From Corynebacterium fournieri (GTDB lineage: Bacteria; Actinomycetota; Actinomycetes; Mycobacteriales; Mycobacteriaceae), in NCBI RefSeq assembly GCF_030408775.1, contig NZ_CP047210.1, positions 1 to 64,000 on the forward strand: a stretch of 64,000 nt of DNA, written 5' to 3'. Shown one piece after another: positions 38,611 to 47,819 of this stretch (its first letter is position 1; each line of letters begins with the position of its first letter). The position numbers and the translations under genes were made by a program. Under the pieces are notes generated by a model, which was not told where the DNA came from, made no database searches, and worked only from the letters and a program-made list of their open reading frames with translations.

Positions 38611-40176
38611 GTGACGGACAAGAGCAAGGCGGAAGAGATCGTCGGTCGCGGCGAGCGCCCCGCAGGCAAGGGCCGCACCACTGAGTTGGGCGGTCAGCCG
38701 GTTGCCTCGGAGCACATTTCTGTCACGCAGGGGCGTCAGGGGCCGAATGTGCTTAACGATGTCCACCTGATGGAGAAGCTCGCCCACTTCAACAGGGAAA
38801 ACGTCCCGGAGCGCATCCCGCACGCGAAGGGCCACGGCGCCTTCGGCGAGCTGCACATCACCGAGGACGTGTCCAAGTACACGAAGGCGAAGCTGTTCCA
38901 AAAGGGCACCGTCACCCCGATGGCGGCCCGCTTTTCCACCGTGGCGGGTGAGGCCGGCTCGCCGGACACGTGGCGCGACGTGCACGGTTTCGCGCTGCGT
39001 TTTTACACCGAGGACGGCAACTACGACATCGTGGGCAACAACACCCCGACGTTCTTCATGCGCGACGGCATGAAGTTCCCGGACTTCATCCACTCCCAGA
39101 AGCGCCAGCCGAACTCGGGTCTGCGCGACGACGAGATGCAGTGGGACTTCTGGACCCGCACGCCGGAGTCCGCCCACCAGGTGACGTACCTGATGGGCGA
39201 CCGCGGCACCCCGAAGACCTCGCGCCACCAGGATGGTTTCGGCTCCCACACGTTCCAGTGGGTCAACGAGGAGGGCACCCCGGTGTGGGTGAAGTACCAC
39301 TTCAAGACCCGCCAGGGCTGGGAGTGCTTCACCGACGAAGAGGCGACGGAGAAGGCCGGCACGGATCCGGACTTCCAGCGTGCGGACCTTTTCAACGCCA
39401 TCGCTGAGGGCGATTTCCCGGTGTGGGACGTCAAGGTGCAGATCATGCCGTTCGAGGAAGCGAAGGATTACCGCTTCAACCCGTTCGACCTGACCAAGAC
39501 GTGGTCCCAGAAGGACTACCCGCTGATCGACGTCGGCTACTTCGTGCTCAACCGCAACCCGAAGAACTACCACGCGCAGATCGAGCAGCTCGCGCTCGAC
39601 CCGGCCAACCTGGTGCCGGGTGTGGGCCTGTCGCCGGACCGGATGCTGCAGGCCCGCGTGTTTGCTTACTCGGATCAGCAGCGCCACCGCATCGGCGCGA
39701 ACTACAAGGATTTGCCGGTGAACCGTCCGGTCAATGAGGTGAACACGTACTCCGAGCGCGGGCACATGGCGTACTACTTCAGCCAAGAAGGCGAGCCGAA
39801 CTACGTGCCCAACCGCACCGACAAGGGTGCTGGCTACCTGGACAACAACGAGGACTCCTCCTCCGACTTCACCGATTACGGCCAGGCTGAGAACCTCTAC
39901 GTCAACCCGGATCCGGAGGGCACTGACCTGGTGCGTGCGGCGTACGTCAAGCACGCGGAGGACGACGACTTCGGCCAGGCCGGCACGCTCTACCGCGACG
40001 TCTTCGACGACGGGGAGAAGGAGCGCTTCGTGCACAACATCACGAACAAGATGATGGCGATCAAGAACAAGGACGTCGAGGAGCGCGTCTACGCCTACTG
40101 GGGCAAGGTCGACGCTGACTTAGAGACGAGGGTCCGCGAGTCCTTTGCCGCCAAGCGCGCCGCGCAGGAGAAGTAG
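38611..40176 (+). CDS. katA: Monofunctional haem catalase
   Basis: Catalase converts hydrogen peroxide to water and oxygen. The 521-residue protein has the distal His71 in RIPHAKGHGAFG, the conserved Asn in VGNNTPTFFMRD (about 144-155) and the proximal Tyr ligand in RVFAYSDQQRHRIG (about 349-362). Its length is that of a small-subunit catalase. It starts with GTG after the ribosome site AAGGAG. The upstream region holds the DnaA boxes; control by OxyR or iron is common in the family but no site was identified. Confidence 0.97.
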   Translation: MTDKSKAEEIVGRGERPAGKGRTTELGGQPVASEHISVTQGRQGPNVLNDVHLMEKLAHFNRENVPERIPHAKGHGAFGELHITEDVSKYTKAKLFQKGTVTPMAARFSTVAGEAGSPDTWRDVHGFALRFYTEDGNYDIVGNNTPTFFMRDGMKFPDFIHSQKRQPNSGLRDDEMQWDFWTRTPESAHQVTYLMGDRGTPKTSRHQDGFGSHTFQWVNEEGTPVWVKYHFKTRQGWECFTDEEATEKAGTDPDFQRADLFNAIAEGDFPVWDVKVQIMPFEEAKDYRFNPFDLTKTWSQKDYPLIDVGYFVLNRNPKNYHAQIEQLALDPANLVPGVGLSPDRMLQARVFAYSDQQRHRIGANYKDLPVNRPVNEVNTYSERGHMAYYFSQEGEPNYVPNRTDKGAGYLDNNEDSSSDFTDYGQAENLYVNPDPEGTDLVRAAYVKHAEDDDFGQAGTLYRDVFDDGEKERFVHNITNKMMAIKNKDVEERVYAYWGKVDADLETRVRESFAAKRAAQEK

Positions 40177-40190
40177 TCTTCCTGCACGAC

Positions 40191-40221
40191 AAAGCCCGTT
40201 GAGTCAGACTCAACGGGCTTT
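40191..40221 (+). terminator. Terminator between catalase and the secreted protein gene
   Basis: AAAGCCCGTTGAGT and ACTCAACGGGCTTT form a perfect 14-bp stem around CAG. It can serve both convergent genes. Confidence 0.9.
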
Positions 40222-40242
40222 CGCGTTTCGCCAGTGGGGGTT

Positions 40243-41652
40243 TTAGAACACGCCGCGGATCTTCTTGTTGAAGTCGGAGACGGTCACGTCGCGGGAGTCC
40301 ACGTCCTGGTCGTTGTAGAAGGAGGTGTCGCCAGCGAGGCGGCCGGTCTGGGTGACCTTCATGTAGTTGTACAGGCGGCCTTCCTTGGTGTTGCCGTCGC
40401 CGAAGGAGAATGCGCCCAGCAGCATCTCGTCGCCTGCGAGGATCGGGTTGGACAGGGTGACCTCGAAGGTGCGGATGCCGCGGTCGAAGTCGTAGCCCAA
40501 ATCGCGGATGTGGGTGCCGTTGTACTGGGTGGTGGTGATCAGGCGGTCAACGCCCTCGGGGCCTGCCTCGGTGCCGACTTCGACGCGGAAGGTCAGGGCC
40601 GGGAACTCGCCCCAGTAGCGCTTCGCGCCGGTGTTCTTCACGCGCAGTGCCACGGAACCCGCCGCGCCGGGCACCTTCCAGGAGGAAGCGGTGAAGTATG
40701 GCTGCAGGTCCAGGTCGCGCTGGGCATCCGCCTGCTTATCGACGACTTCGTTGACCTCGTCAGCAGCGTTTTCCTCGACCTCGTTGATGACCTCGGCGCC
40801 CTCGTTTGCGATGTCGTTGTTGGTCACGTCGGTGGCGTCGTCGTTGTCGACCGCAGTGACGTCGTCAAGGTTTTCGCCCGTCTCGATCTTCTTGACGTCC
40901 TCGTTGTACGCCGGGTTCGGGTTCTCCACGGTGTCGGTGACCTGTGCGCCCCTATTCGGTGCCCAGGAGCCGGCCGGGGTGGAGTAGTTCTTGACGCGGA
41001 CCTCGTTCTTGATGGGCATGTTGGCGATCCATGCGGTCGGGGTTGCCCAGGTGCCGTTCGGGCGGCAGCGCTGCTGGGTGCCGGTCATGGTGACGGTGCG
41101 GAAGCCGTAGGTTGCTTCGCCCGTGTTGCCGGCCGGTACGTCGTACGGGCCGATCTTCTGGCCGACGGACCAGGACAAGGAGCCGGAGACGTCCCAGCCC
41201 AGGGACTTGGCCAGGGAGTAGCCGATGTTGCCCTGGAGGCCGTCCTTGGATCCGGAGCCGCCCAAGTTCAGCGTCTCCGTCTTGGAACCGTTGACGGAGG
41301 CGGAGATGGTCTGGGTGCGCGACAGGTCTTGGGACAGCGGGATGTCGCTGTCGGACAGGTTGGTGGTGGAGATGGTGCCCACCGGCAGGAAGTTGTCCTT
41401 CACCTTGTAGACGATGGTGCGGTAGTCCTCGGTGGAGTTGCACACTGGGCGCGGGTTGAGCACATTGGCCTTCAGGTGGTCCGAGCCGCGGTAGGTGTGG
41501 ATGATCGGCAGCGCGGAGTTTGTTGCCGGGGTCTCCGGGTAGGACTCTTCGAAGGTCTGGGCGGTGGCGGTGATGCCGGAGCTTGCGATTGCAACAGCCG
41601 CGACGGCAGCGATCGCGGCCTTGGCGGCACCTGTGATGCGGAATACGCGCAT
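40243..41652 (-). CDS. Secreted beta-rich protein, possibly aerolysin-like
   Basis: I do not recognise this 469-residue protein by name. It has a Sec signal peptide (1-32, ending ATA-Q). Residues about 70-200 carry the pattern NLSDSDIPLSQDLSRTQTIS, alternating Ser/Thr strands, a Gly-rich amphipathic stretch and YDVPAGNTGEATYGF, which is reminiscent of the pore-forming module of aerolysin/ETX-MTX2 proteins. An Asp/Glu/Asn-rich linker (about 255-310) follows, then a beta-rich C-terminal domain (about 315-469). Two Cys (PVCN, QRCR) could pair. A palindromic ATTGTTGAACAAT lies 115 bases upstream. The start MRVFRITG is chosen for its signal peptide and GAAAGGAACGCC ribosome site. Confidence 0.6.
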   Translation of the reverse strand: MRVFRITGAAKAAIAAVAAVAIASSGITATAQTFEESYPETPATNSALPIIHTYRGSDHLKANVLNPRPVCNSTEDYRTIVYKVKDNFLPVGTISTTNLSDSDIPLSQDLSRTQTISASVNGSKTETLNLGGSGSKDGLQGNIGYSLAKSLGWDVSGSLSWSVGQKIGPYDVPAGNTGEATYGFRTVTMTGTQQRCRPNGTWATPTAWIANMPIKNEVRVKNYSTPAGSWAPNRGAQVTDTVENPNPAYNEDVKKIETGENLDDVTAVDNDDATDVTNNDIANEGAEVINEVEENAADEVNEVVDKQADAQRDLDLQPYFTASSWKVPGAAGSVALRVKNTGAKRYWGEFPALTFRVEVGTEAGPEGVDRLITTTQYNGTHIRDLGYDFDRGIRTFEVTLSNPILAGDEMLLGAFSFGDGNTKEGRLYNYMKVTQTGRLAGDTSFYNDQDVDSRDVTVSDFNKKIRGVF

Positions 41653-41765
41653 GAGGCGTTCCTTTCGGGGGAAACAATTGTGGGTTTTCAAGGGGCGGGC
41701 TTCTCAACGTCTCAGTGAGGAGCTCTCAAACAATTCCTAGTCAACTGATCGGGAATGGGCATAAT

Positions 41766-41778
41766 ATTGTTGAACAAT
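41766..41778. promoter_or_regulatory. Palindromic site upstream of the 40243 gene
   Basis: ATTGTTGAACAAT is a perfect palindrome apart from the centre and continues as CC, like the sites near the metzincin and G1 genes. Confidence 0.6.
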
Positions 41779-41779
41779 C

Positions 41780-42061
41780 CACCCGATTCGGGGTCAAACT
41801 AAAGTGATTGACGTGTCACAAAAGCATGGTTACCAGTATTAACACGGAATTTTAGATGAAAAACTGTGTGCAATCTATCGGTCTATTTAAATGCAGACAT
41901 ATGTCGTTCATAACCGGATTCTCTTCCTTCGCTTGAAATGCATTCAGGTTGAAGCTTCTGACGTGCGCGAAAATAAGAAAGTTATTCCGAAATTAGCGTG
42001 ACTATAAACGAGCACGCGTCTTTTTAAATCGGCCATAAAAGAAACTATTTCCCGAAAGGCG
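41780..42061. other. AT-rich gene-free DNA
   Basis: This stretch is clearly richer in A and T than the surroundings (for example around 41820-41900 and 41960-42050) and has stops in all frames. No repeat or RNA gene was recognised. It looks like decayed or transferred DNA. Confidence 0.5.
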
Positions 42062-42417
42062 GAAGATGACGGCGCCGCATACGAGCTCGCTGCCGCGCAG
42101 AAGAAACTCGAGGAGATTGAGGTGTTCTTCGAGCCGCTGCTCGATTCTTTTCCGCATCCTCGCGGGAGTTTTCCACGCTCTTGCCATGGATATTTCGGAC
42201 GGGAGTAATCCGAAACTTAACAAAAACGGTCTACAGAAGGCCGAGCGGGCAGACCGGCCTACCGCTGGATTCGCGTTGGTTGGAAACCGGGTTCTTCCCG
42301 GAAAACGCCAAGGCACCTAGCTCTCGCGCGCAGGATCTGCGTGGATTGACCAACCTGCTGGTCCAGTGGGCGTCGCAGGGAGAAGTGTTTGCGCCGTCTA
42401 AGTCCGTAAACGACTAA
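42022..42417 (+). pseudogene. Possible gene remnant (frameshifted)
   Basis: One frame reads IKETISRKAEDDGAAYELAA and on through QKKLEEIEVFFEPLLDSF (about 42035-42150), a plausible charged helix. A second frame nearer the end reads QTGLPLDSRWLETGFFPENA and ends in GEVFAPSKSVND (42240-42417). Both look like protein, but they are in different frames with no good start, so I read this as the degraded C-terminal part of an unidentified gene. It follows the AT-rich stretch and ends just before crgA. Confidence 0.3.
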
Positions 42418-42431
42418 CCCTCACAAAAAGG

Positions 42432-42707
42432 CTACCGCCAGCCCATGGTCATGAGCAGGCCCAGGATCATGCCTGCGAAGCCGATGGCGTAGTTCCACGG
42501 CCCGAGCTGTGCGAGCCAGGTGATCTGGTCGCCGGCGAGGTAGTAGAGGATGAGCCAGGCCAGGCCGAGGAGCATCAGCCCGAACATGATCACCTTGTAC
42601 CAGATCGGGGTGCCGCCGGTGTTGACCTTGACCGGGGTACGGCTGACGCCGGTGGAGGTGCTGCTCGCTGGGCGGATCGGTTCGTTGGTTACTTTTGCTT
42701 TAGGCAT
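42432..42707 (-). CDS. crgA: Cell division protein CrgA
   Basis: CrgA is a small actinobacterial membrane protein that interacts with FtsZ, FtsQ and penicillin-binding proteins at the septum. The 91-residue protein has a polar N-terminus and two membrane helices (about 38-58, WYKVIMFGLMLLGLAWLILY, and about 70-88, GPWNYAIGFAGMILGLLMTM), ending GWR as in mycobacterial CrgA. It lies next to pknB, its conserved position, with a 21-base gap and the same strand. Confidence 0.9.
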   Translation of the reverse strand: MPKAKVTNEPIRPASSTSTGVSRTPVKVNTGGTPIWYKVIMFGLMLLGLAWLILYYLAGDQITWLAQLGPWNYAIGFAGMILGLLMTMGWR

Positions 42708-42728
42708 TGTGCGCTCCCTAATCGACGT

Positions 42729-44813
42729 CTAAAGCCCAAGCCCGCGCTGCATATTCCGCAGCGCGTTCGGCGGGTTCTGGGGTTGAACTGTATCAGCCGG
42801 GGCAGCGGCCGCGTTATTCTGCGGGATGAGTTTGCCAGCGTCGAACTTCCACACGTTGTAGCCGATGGCCTGATCCTTGCGGATGGTTTCGCCGGCTTCG
42901 ACTTCCTGGTGGCCGATCAGGCCGTCGTCCACGAGCGCGCCGGTGGGCACGGTGGGCCCGGCCACGAGGCGGCCGTTCCAGCCTGCGTCGTGCAGTGCCT
43001 TCTCGGCCTCGGTGGGCGTCATCCGGCTGATCTGCGGCATGGTCATGAGCATGCCGTTGGACACACGCAGCTCGACGGTGGTGCCCGTTTCCACGTCGGT
43101 GTTCTCGCCGGCGACGGCGAGGACCTGGCCCTCGGGCTTCGGCGAGTCCACGCTGGTGACGGTGGAGCGCAGCTGCAGCGAGGACAGGGTGGCGGTGGCC
43201 TGCTCCACGTTCAGGCCGACCAGGGAGGGCACCTGCACCATCTTCGGTCCGGAGGAGACGGTGATGGCGATGCGGGAGCCCTTGGCAATCTGGGTGCCGC
43301 CGGCGGGCTGCTGGCCCAGGATGATGCCGTCGGGGATGTTGTCGCTGCTTTCGCGGCGCACGTTGGGGTTGAGCTCCAGGCCGGCCTTCTTCAGCTCCTC
43401 CACCGCTTCTTCGGTGGTGAGGTTGGTGATGTCGGGCACGTCCGTCATTTCCTTGCCGGAGGAGACGGTCAGGGTGATCTGGGTGCCCGGCTTGAGCTCG
43501 GAGCCCGCGGCGGGGTTGGTGGAGATGACGTTGCCGCGCTTGATCTCCGGGTTGGGCTCTTCCATGACGGAGACGGCGAAGCCGAGGCCTTCGAGTTCCC
43601 GGACGGCGTCGTTGCGTGGGCGGTCGTGCACGTCGGGCACGGGCACCATCGCTTCTTGGACGGGTGCGGGCGCGTTGTCCTTGTCGGCGGAGAAGTAGTC
43701 GTAGACGAACCAGCACACGGCGGCTGCGAGCAGCAGGCCGAGCAGCGCGGAGAGCCACTTGAGCCAGTTGGAGGAGGTTTTCTCGTTGGCGGCGCGGTGG
43801 TCCGCGTAGCGCGTGTGGCTGCCTGAGGAGGCGGCTGCTTCGCGACGCACCACCGGTTCGCGCACCACATCCCCAACCACAACCGTGTTGCCTTCGGACG
43901 GCGAGTCCACGGCGTGCGCGCCGACGGCCTGTTCGGCGGCGGCGAGGTGGTTGCGCGCAGCGGTGGTGACGCTGCCGCGTTCGAGCAGGGCGAGGTCCGC
44001 GCCCATTTCGTCGGCGGTTTGGTACCGGTCGGCGGGGTGTTTCGCCATCGCGGTGAGGATGACGGAGTCCACGTTGACGGCTTCGTTGTCGGACAGCGGC
44101 GTCTGGATGCGCTCCGACGGCGGCACCGGGTCTTCCTGGACGTGCTGGTAGGCCACGGCGAAGGGAGATTCGCCTTCGAAGGGCGGCACGCCGGTGACAG
44201 TTTCGTACATCACGCAGCCGAGGGCGTAGATGTCGCTTCGTGCGTCGGCGGCCTTGCCGCGCGCCTGCTCGGGGGAGAGGTACTGGGCGGTGCCGATGAC
44301 GGCGGAGGTCTGCGTCATTGCGGAGGTGGAGTCGTCCAACGCGCGGGCGATGCCGAAGTCCATCACCTTCACGGCCCCGGTGTTGGTGACCATGATGTTG
44401 GCGGGTTTGATGTCGCGGTGGATGATGCCAGCGTCGTGGCTGGCTTGAAGCGCGCGGGTGACCGGCAGCAGCAGTTTCGCGGCACGCTCCGGCGCGAGGG
44501 GGCCTTCGTTGCGCACGATGTCGCGCAGGTTAAGGCCGTTGACGCGCTCCATGACGATGTAGGGCACGTCCACCCCGGAGGTTTCCACGGAGCCGGTGTC
44601 GTAGACGGAGACGATGTTGGGGTGGTTCAGGCGCGCGGAGTTTTGGGCTTCGCGGCGGAAGCGTTCGCGGAAGTTTTCGTCGCGCGCCATGTCGATCTTC
44701 AACATCTTCACGGCTACTTCGCGCCCGAGGGACACGTCGGTGGCGGCATACACGTCCGACATGCCGCCGGTGCCGATGATGTCGCCGAGTTCGTACCGGT
44801 CCGCGATCAGCAT
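42729..44813 (-). CDS. pknB: Ser/Thr protein kinase PknB with PASTA domains
   Basis: PknB senses peptidoglycan fragments and phosphorylates division and cell-wall proteins. The 694-residue protein has a kinase domain (about 1-275) with the Gly-rich loop GTGGMSDVY (14-22), ATP Lys36, HRDIKPANI (about 134-142) and DFGIA. A linker and membrane helix (about 350-372, WLSALLGLLLAAAVCWFVYD) lead to three clear PASTA domains (first VPDVHDRPRNDAVRELEGLG) and a fourth, more divergent one. The ATG directly abuts the pknA stop, so translation is coupled. Last kinase of the operon. Confidence 0.97.
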   Translation of the reverse strand: MLIADRYELGDIIGTGGMSDVYAATDVSLGREVAVKMLKIDMARDENFRERFRREAQNSARLNHPNIVSVYDTGSVETSGVDVPYIVMERVNGLNLRDIVRNEGPLAPERAAKLLLPVTRALQASHDAGIIHRDIKPANIMVTNTGAVKVMDFGIARALDDSTSAMTQTSAVIGTAQYLSPEQARGKAADARSDIYALGCVMYETVTGVPPFEGESPFAVAYQHVQEDPVPPSERIQTPLSDNEAVNVDSVILTAMAKHPADRYQTADEMGADLALLERGSVTTAARNHLAAAEQAVGAHAVDSPSEGNTVVVGDVVREPVVRREAAASSGSHTRYADHRAANEKTSSNWLKWLSALLGLLLAAAVCWFVYDYFSADKDNAPAPVQEAMVPVPDVHDRPRNDAVRELEGLGFAVSVMEEPNPEIKRGNVISTNPAAGSELKPGTQITLTVSSGKEMTDVPDITNLTTEEAVEELKKAGLELNPNVRRESSDNIPDGIILGQQPAGGTQIAKGSRIAITVSSGPKMVQVPSLVGLNVEQATATLSSLQLRSTVTSVDSPKPEGQVLAVAGENTDVETGTTVELRVSNGMLMTMPQISRMTPTEAEKALHDAGWNGRLVAGPTVPTGALVDDGLIGHQEVEAGETIRKDQAIGYNVWKFDAGKLIPQNNAAAAPADTVQPQNPPNALRNMQRGLGL

Positions 44814-46364
44814 TTACCTGCCACCTCCGAGCAAGTTGTCAAGGTTGGGCAATTCTATCGCAGAGGTGGCTTCGTCTGTGACCTCGGGCGCTTTGCTTTG
44901 CGACGTCTCCGCCTTCGGCGTCTCCCGCTTCGGTGTTGCGCGCGACGTCTCGGTTTCCTTGGTGGCGCTGGAGGTCTCCGTGTCGGACTGCGCCGCGGAC
45001 GGCTCCGCCGGGGCGGGCGCCTGCTCGTCTTCGGATTCCTCGAAGCGCAAGGTGCCGGGGTTGCGCGGCTCGGTGACGGTGGTGCGCTCGCGCTGGGTAG
45101 TGGTTTCGGTGACCGACTTTTCGGTCTCCGTGTCCTCTTCCGCCTGCGTGGGCGTGGTCACGCTCTTGGTCGGCCGCGGGGTGGTCGGGGCGCTGCCGCC
45201 GGTGAAGCGGTCGAACACGCCCTCGGTGTAGGCCCAGGCTGCGGCGCCGCCGAGCAGCGCAAGTGCCAACAGGCTGGCGATGATCGGGCCGGTGGCGGAC
45301 TTCTTTTCGGGCTCGCGCGGGGCCGGGGCGGCGGCGCGGGCGGGAACGGGTTGGGCCGGAGGACGTCGAGAAGCAATGGCCCTGGCGGCGGACGGCGGGT
45401 ACGCGCCCTCTGGCCGCGAGGTACGCTCCTCGGCCACGTTGGCCAGCATCTGGGTCGACGCGGTGGCGGACGGCTCGGTGGCCACCACCTGCGTGTGGCC
45501 GCCGGGTTGGGCGGGGCGCAGGCCCTGGCGCACCTGGGAGATGGCCAGCTGGAACTCGTTGCCGTCGCGGAAGCGCTGGCCGGGGTCTTTGCGCAGGGCG
45601 ATCTCGATGAGCTCGCGCGCAGGCGCAGTAACGGAAATGGGCAGCGCGGGCGGCTCCGCGGAGACGTGCGCGAGCGCGACGGACACGGAGGAATCGCCGG
45701 TGAAGGGGCGCTTGCCGGAAAGCATTTCGTAGCCCACCACGCCGAGCGAGTACACGTCGGAGGCGGCGGTGACCTTCATGCCCTGGGCCTGCTCGGGGGA
45801 GACGTACTGGGCGGTGCCCACCACCATGCCGGTGCGCGTGAGCGGCACGGCGGCCGCGGCCTTGGCAATGCCGAAGTCCGTGATCTTGACCTGCCCGTTC
45901 TGGGTGATCATGAGGTTGCCGGGCTTGATGTCGCGGTGCACCAGGCCCATGCGGTGGATCACGGCCAAACCGTGGGCGGCCTGCTCGAGCACGTCGAGAG
46001 CCAGCTGCTCATCCAGCTGCCCCTCGCGGGCGATGAGGTCCGCCAGGGATTCGCCGCGGATGTACTCCATGATGATGTAGCAGACGGTGAAGCCGGCCTG
46101 GGTGTCTACCTCTTGGTAGTCGTAGGTGGCCACCACGTTGTCGGAGTTGATGCCCTGGGCGGACAGCGCCTCGTTGCGGAAGCGGGCCAGGAATTCGGCG
46201 TTGGAGCTGAACTCGGGGCGCAGGACCTTGATGGCCACTTCGCGCTCGTTGTTCAGGTCGTCTGCCAGCCACACGGTGGACATGCCGCCGTGGCCGATGA
46301 TCCACTGCAGCTGGTAGCCCTCGCCGACGAGCTGTTGCAGGTCCTCGCGGTTTTCGGTGTTCAT
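44814..46364 (-). CDS. pknA: Ser/Thr protein kinase PknA
   Basis: PknA phosphorylates growth and division proteins such as the Wag31/DivIVA scaffold. The 516-residue protein has GHGGMSTVWLADD (24-36), VAIKVL, HRDIKPGNLM (about 146-155) and DFGIAKA, a Pro/Ala-rich linker, a membrane helix (about 355-375, IIASLLALALLGGAAAWAYT) and a long Thr/Ser/Glu-rich outer tail without PASTA domains. Its start abuts the pbpA stop and its stop abuts pknB, the usual tight operon layout. Confidence 0.96.
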   Translation of the reverse strand: MNTENREDLQQLVGEGYQLQWIIGHGGMSTVWLADDLNNEREVAIKVLRPEFSSNAEFLARFRNEALSAQGINSDNVVATYDYQEVDTQAGFTVCYIIMEYIRGESLADLIAREGQLDEQLALDVLEQAAHGLAVIHRMGLVHRDIKPGNLMITQNGQVKITDFGIAKAAAAVPLTRTGMVVGTAQYVSPEQAQGMKVTAASDVYSLGVVGYEMLSGKRPFTGDSSVSVALAHVSAEPPALPISVTAPARELIEIALRKDPGQRFRDGNEFQLAISQVRQGLRPAQPGGHTQVVATEPSATASTQMLANVAEERTSRPEGAYPPSAARAIASRRPPAQPVPARAAAPAPREPEKKSATGPIIASLLALALLGGAAAWAYTEGVFDRFTGGSAPTTPRPTKSVTTPTQAEEDTETEKSVTETTTQRERTTVTEPRNPGTLRFEESEDEQAPAPAEPSAAQSDTETSSATKETETSRATPKRETPKAETSQSKAPEVTDEATSAIELPNLDNLLGGGR

Positions 46365-47819
46365 CTACTGTGCTCCTTCCACGGGTGCGGGGGCGGCGGG
46401 GGCGGCGCGCAGGACGGCGCGGCCGATGGGGCCGGAGACCTGCCCGCCGGTGGCTGCCTCGCCGAGATGGCCGCCGTTTTTCACCACGACGGCCACGGCG
46501 ACATCTTTGGCCGGGTCGAACGCGACGTACCACACGTGCGGTGCGGCGCCCTCGGCGTGCTCGGCGGTGCCGGTCTTGGAGGCGAAGCCGTTGCCGTCGT
46601 AGCCGTAGGTCCAGCGCTCGGACGCGTACATCAAGTCCGTGATCGTGGCGGCTTCCTGTTCCGTTACGGCCTCGTTCAGCTCCACCGGCTTGGTTTCGCG
46701 CACGACCTTGCCGTCGGCGTCGCGCACCGCGCGCACCACGTGCGGCTCCATGCGCTTGCCCTTGTTGGCGATGGTCGCGGACATCACCGCTGCCTGCAGC
46801 GCGGTCATGGTCACGTCGCGCTGGCCGATGGCGGACTGCGCCAGCTCCGCCCCGCCGGGCAAATCACCCAGCGAACCGTTGGCGTTGGGCAGTCCCAGGT
46901 CGTAGTTTTGGCCGATGCCGAAGCGGCCGGAGGCGTCGCGAAGCGCATCGGCGCCCGCCGCGAGACCCATCTGCACGAACGCGGTGTTGCACGACAGGGC
47001 GAACGCGGTGCGCAGCGGCACTTGGCCGCCGCCGGCGCAGGCCTGGCCGCCGTAGTTGGTCAGCGGGATGTTGTCGGTGCCGGGCAGGATCGTGCTGGCC
47101 TCGCCGGTCAGCGGCGATTCGGGGGTGAAGCCGGCCCGCAGGCCGGCGGCGGTGGTGATGATCTTGAAAATGGAGCCCGGCGGCAGCTGCTCCTGGGTGG
47201 CGTGGTTGAGCAGCGGGTTGGCCGGATTGTTGGTCACCTCGCCCCAGGCGCCCTCGGCGGTGTCCGGGTTGGAAATGGCGTTGGGGTCGTAGCTGGGGGT
47301 GGAGGCCATCGCGAGCACTTCGCCTGACGAGGGCCTCATGGCCACCACCGCCCCGTCATAGCCCGGCTTAGCCAACTGGTCGTAGGCGAAGGCCTGCAGG
47401 TTCGGGTCCAGGGTCAGCTCGACGGTGTCGCCCTTCTTGCCGTCCTCGTTTCCGGTGCGCAAAAAGCGCGAGGCAGTGCCGGAATCGCCGGTGAGCTCGC
47501 CGTTGTGGGCGGCCTCCATCTGGGAGGTGCCGAACTGGTCGGAGACGTAGCCGACCACCGGGGCGAACGAGAACGGCATGTTCGGGTACGCGCGCTGGTA
47601 AAAACCGGTCTCCTCGTTGCGTTGGCTTTGCGCCAACACGGTCTCGCTGGCGACGATGTCGCCGCGGTTCGTGCGCTTGAGGTCCATGAGGATGCGGGAG
47701 TTGTGCTCGCTTTGCGCGTATTCGTCTTCGCGCATGCCCTGCACGACGGTGAAGTTCACCAGCAAGGCAGCGACCATGAGCAGCGCCACTACGGCGCCGT
47801 GGCGGATGGAGGTGTTCAT
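46365..47819 (-). CDS. pbpA: Penicillin-binding protein (PbpA/PBP2 class B transpeptidase)
   Basis: PbpA cross-links peptidoglycan and works with RodA. The 484-residue protein has a single N-terminal membrane helix (about 8-28), then a transpeptidase domain with all three active-site motifs: SIFK (Ser216-Lys219), SCN (276-278) and KTG (415-417). It overlaps rodA by 4 bases and abuts pknA. Signal to phosphorylation by the neighbouring kinases is known in mycobacteria and inferred here. Confidence 0.95.
   Translation of the reverse strand: MNTSIRHGAVVALLMVAALLVNFTVVQGMREDEYAQSEHNSRILMDLKRTNRGDIVASETVLAQSQRNEETGFYQRAYPNMPFSFAPVVGYVSDQFGTSQMEAAHNGELTGDSGTASRFLRTGNEDGKKGDTVELTLDPNLQAFAYDQLAKPGYDGAVVAMRPSSGEVLAMASTPSYDPNAISNPDTAEGAWGEVTNNPANPLLNHATQEQLPPGSIFKIITTAAGLRAGFTPESPLTGEASTILPGTDNIPLTNYGGQACAGGGQVPLRTAFALSCNTAFVQMGLAAGADALRDASGRFGIGQNYDLGLPNANGSLGDLPGGAELAQSAIGQRDVTMTALQAAVMSATIANKGKRMEPHVVRAVRDADGKVVRETKPVELNEAVTEQEAATITDLMYASERWTYGYDGNGFASKTGTAEHAEGAAPHVWYVAFDPAKDVAVAVVVKNGGHLGEAATGGQVSGPIGRAVLRAAPAAPAPVEGAQ

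Noticed and set aside
42002-42316. A 104-codon minus-strand frame in the AT-rich region
   Set aside because: Its sequence is not protein-like, and the plus-strand frames show better coding character as a remnant.
43914-47327. An 1137-codon plus-strand frame opposite pknB-pknA-pbpA
   Set aside because: It spans three well-supported minus-strand genes and has a Gly/Arg/His-rich low-complexity translation.
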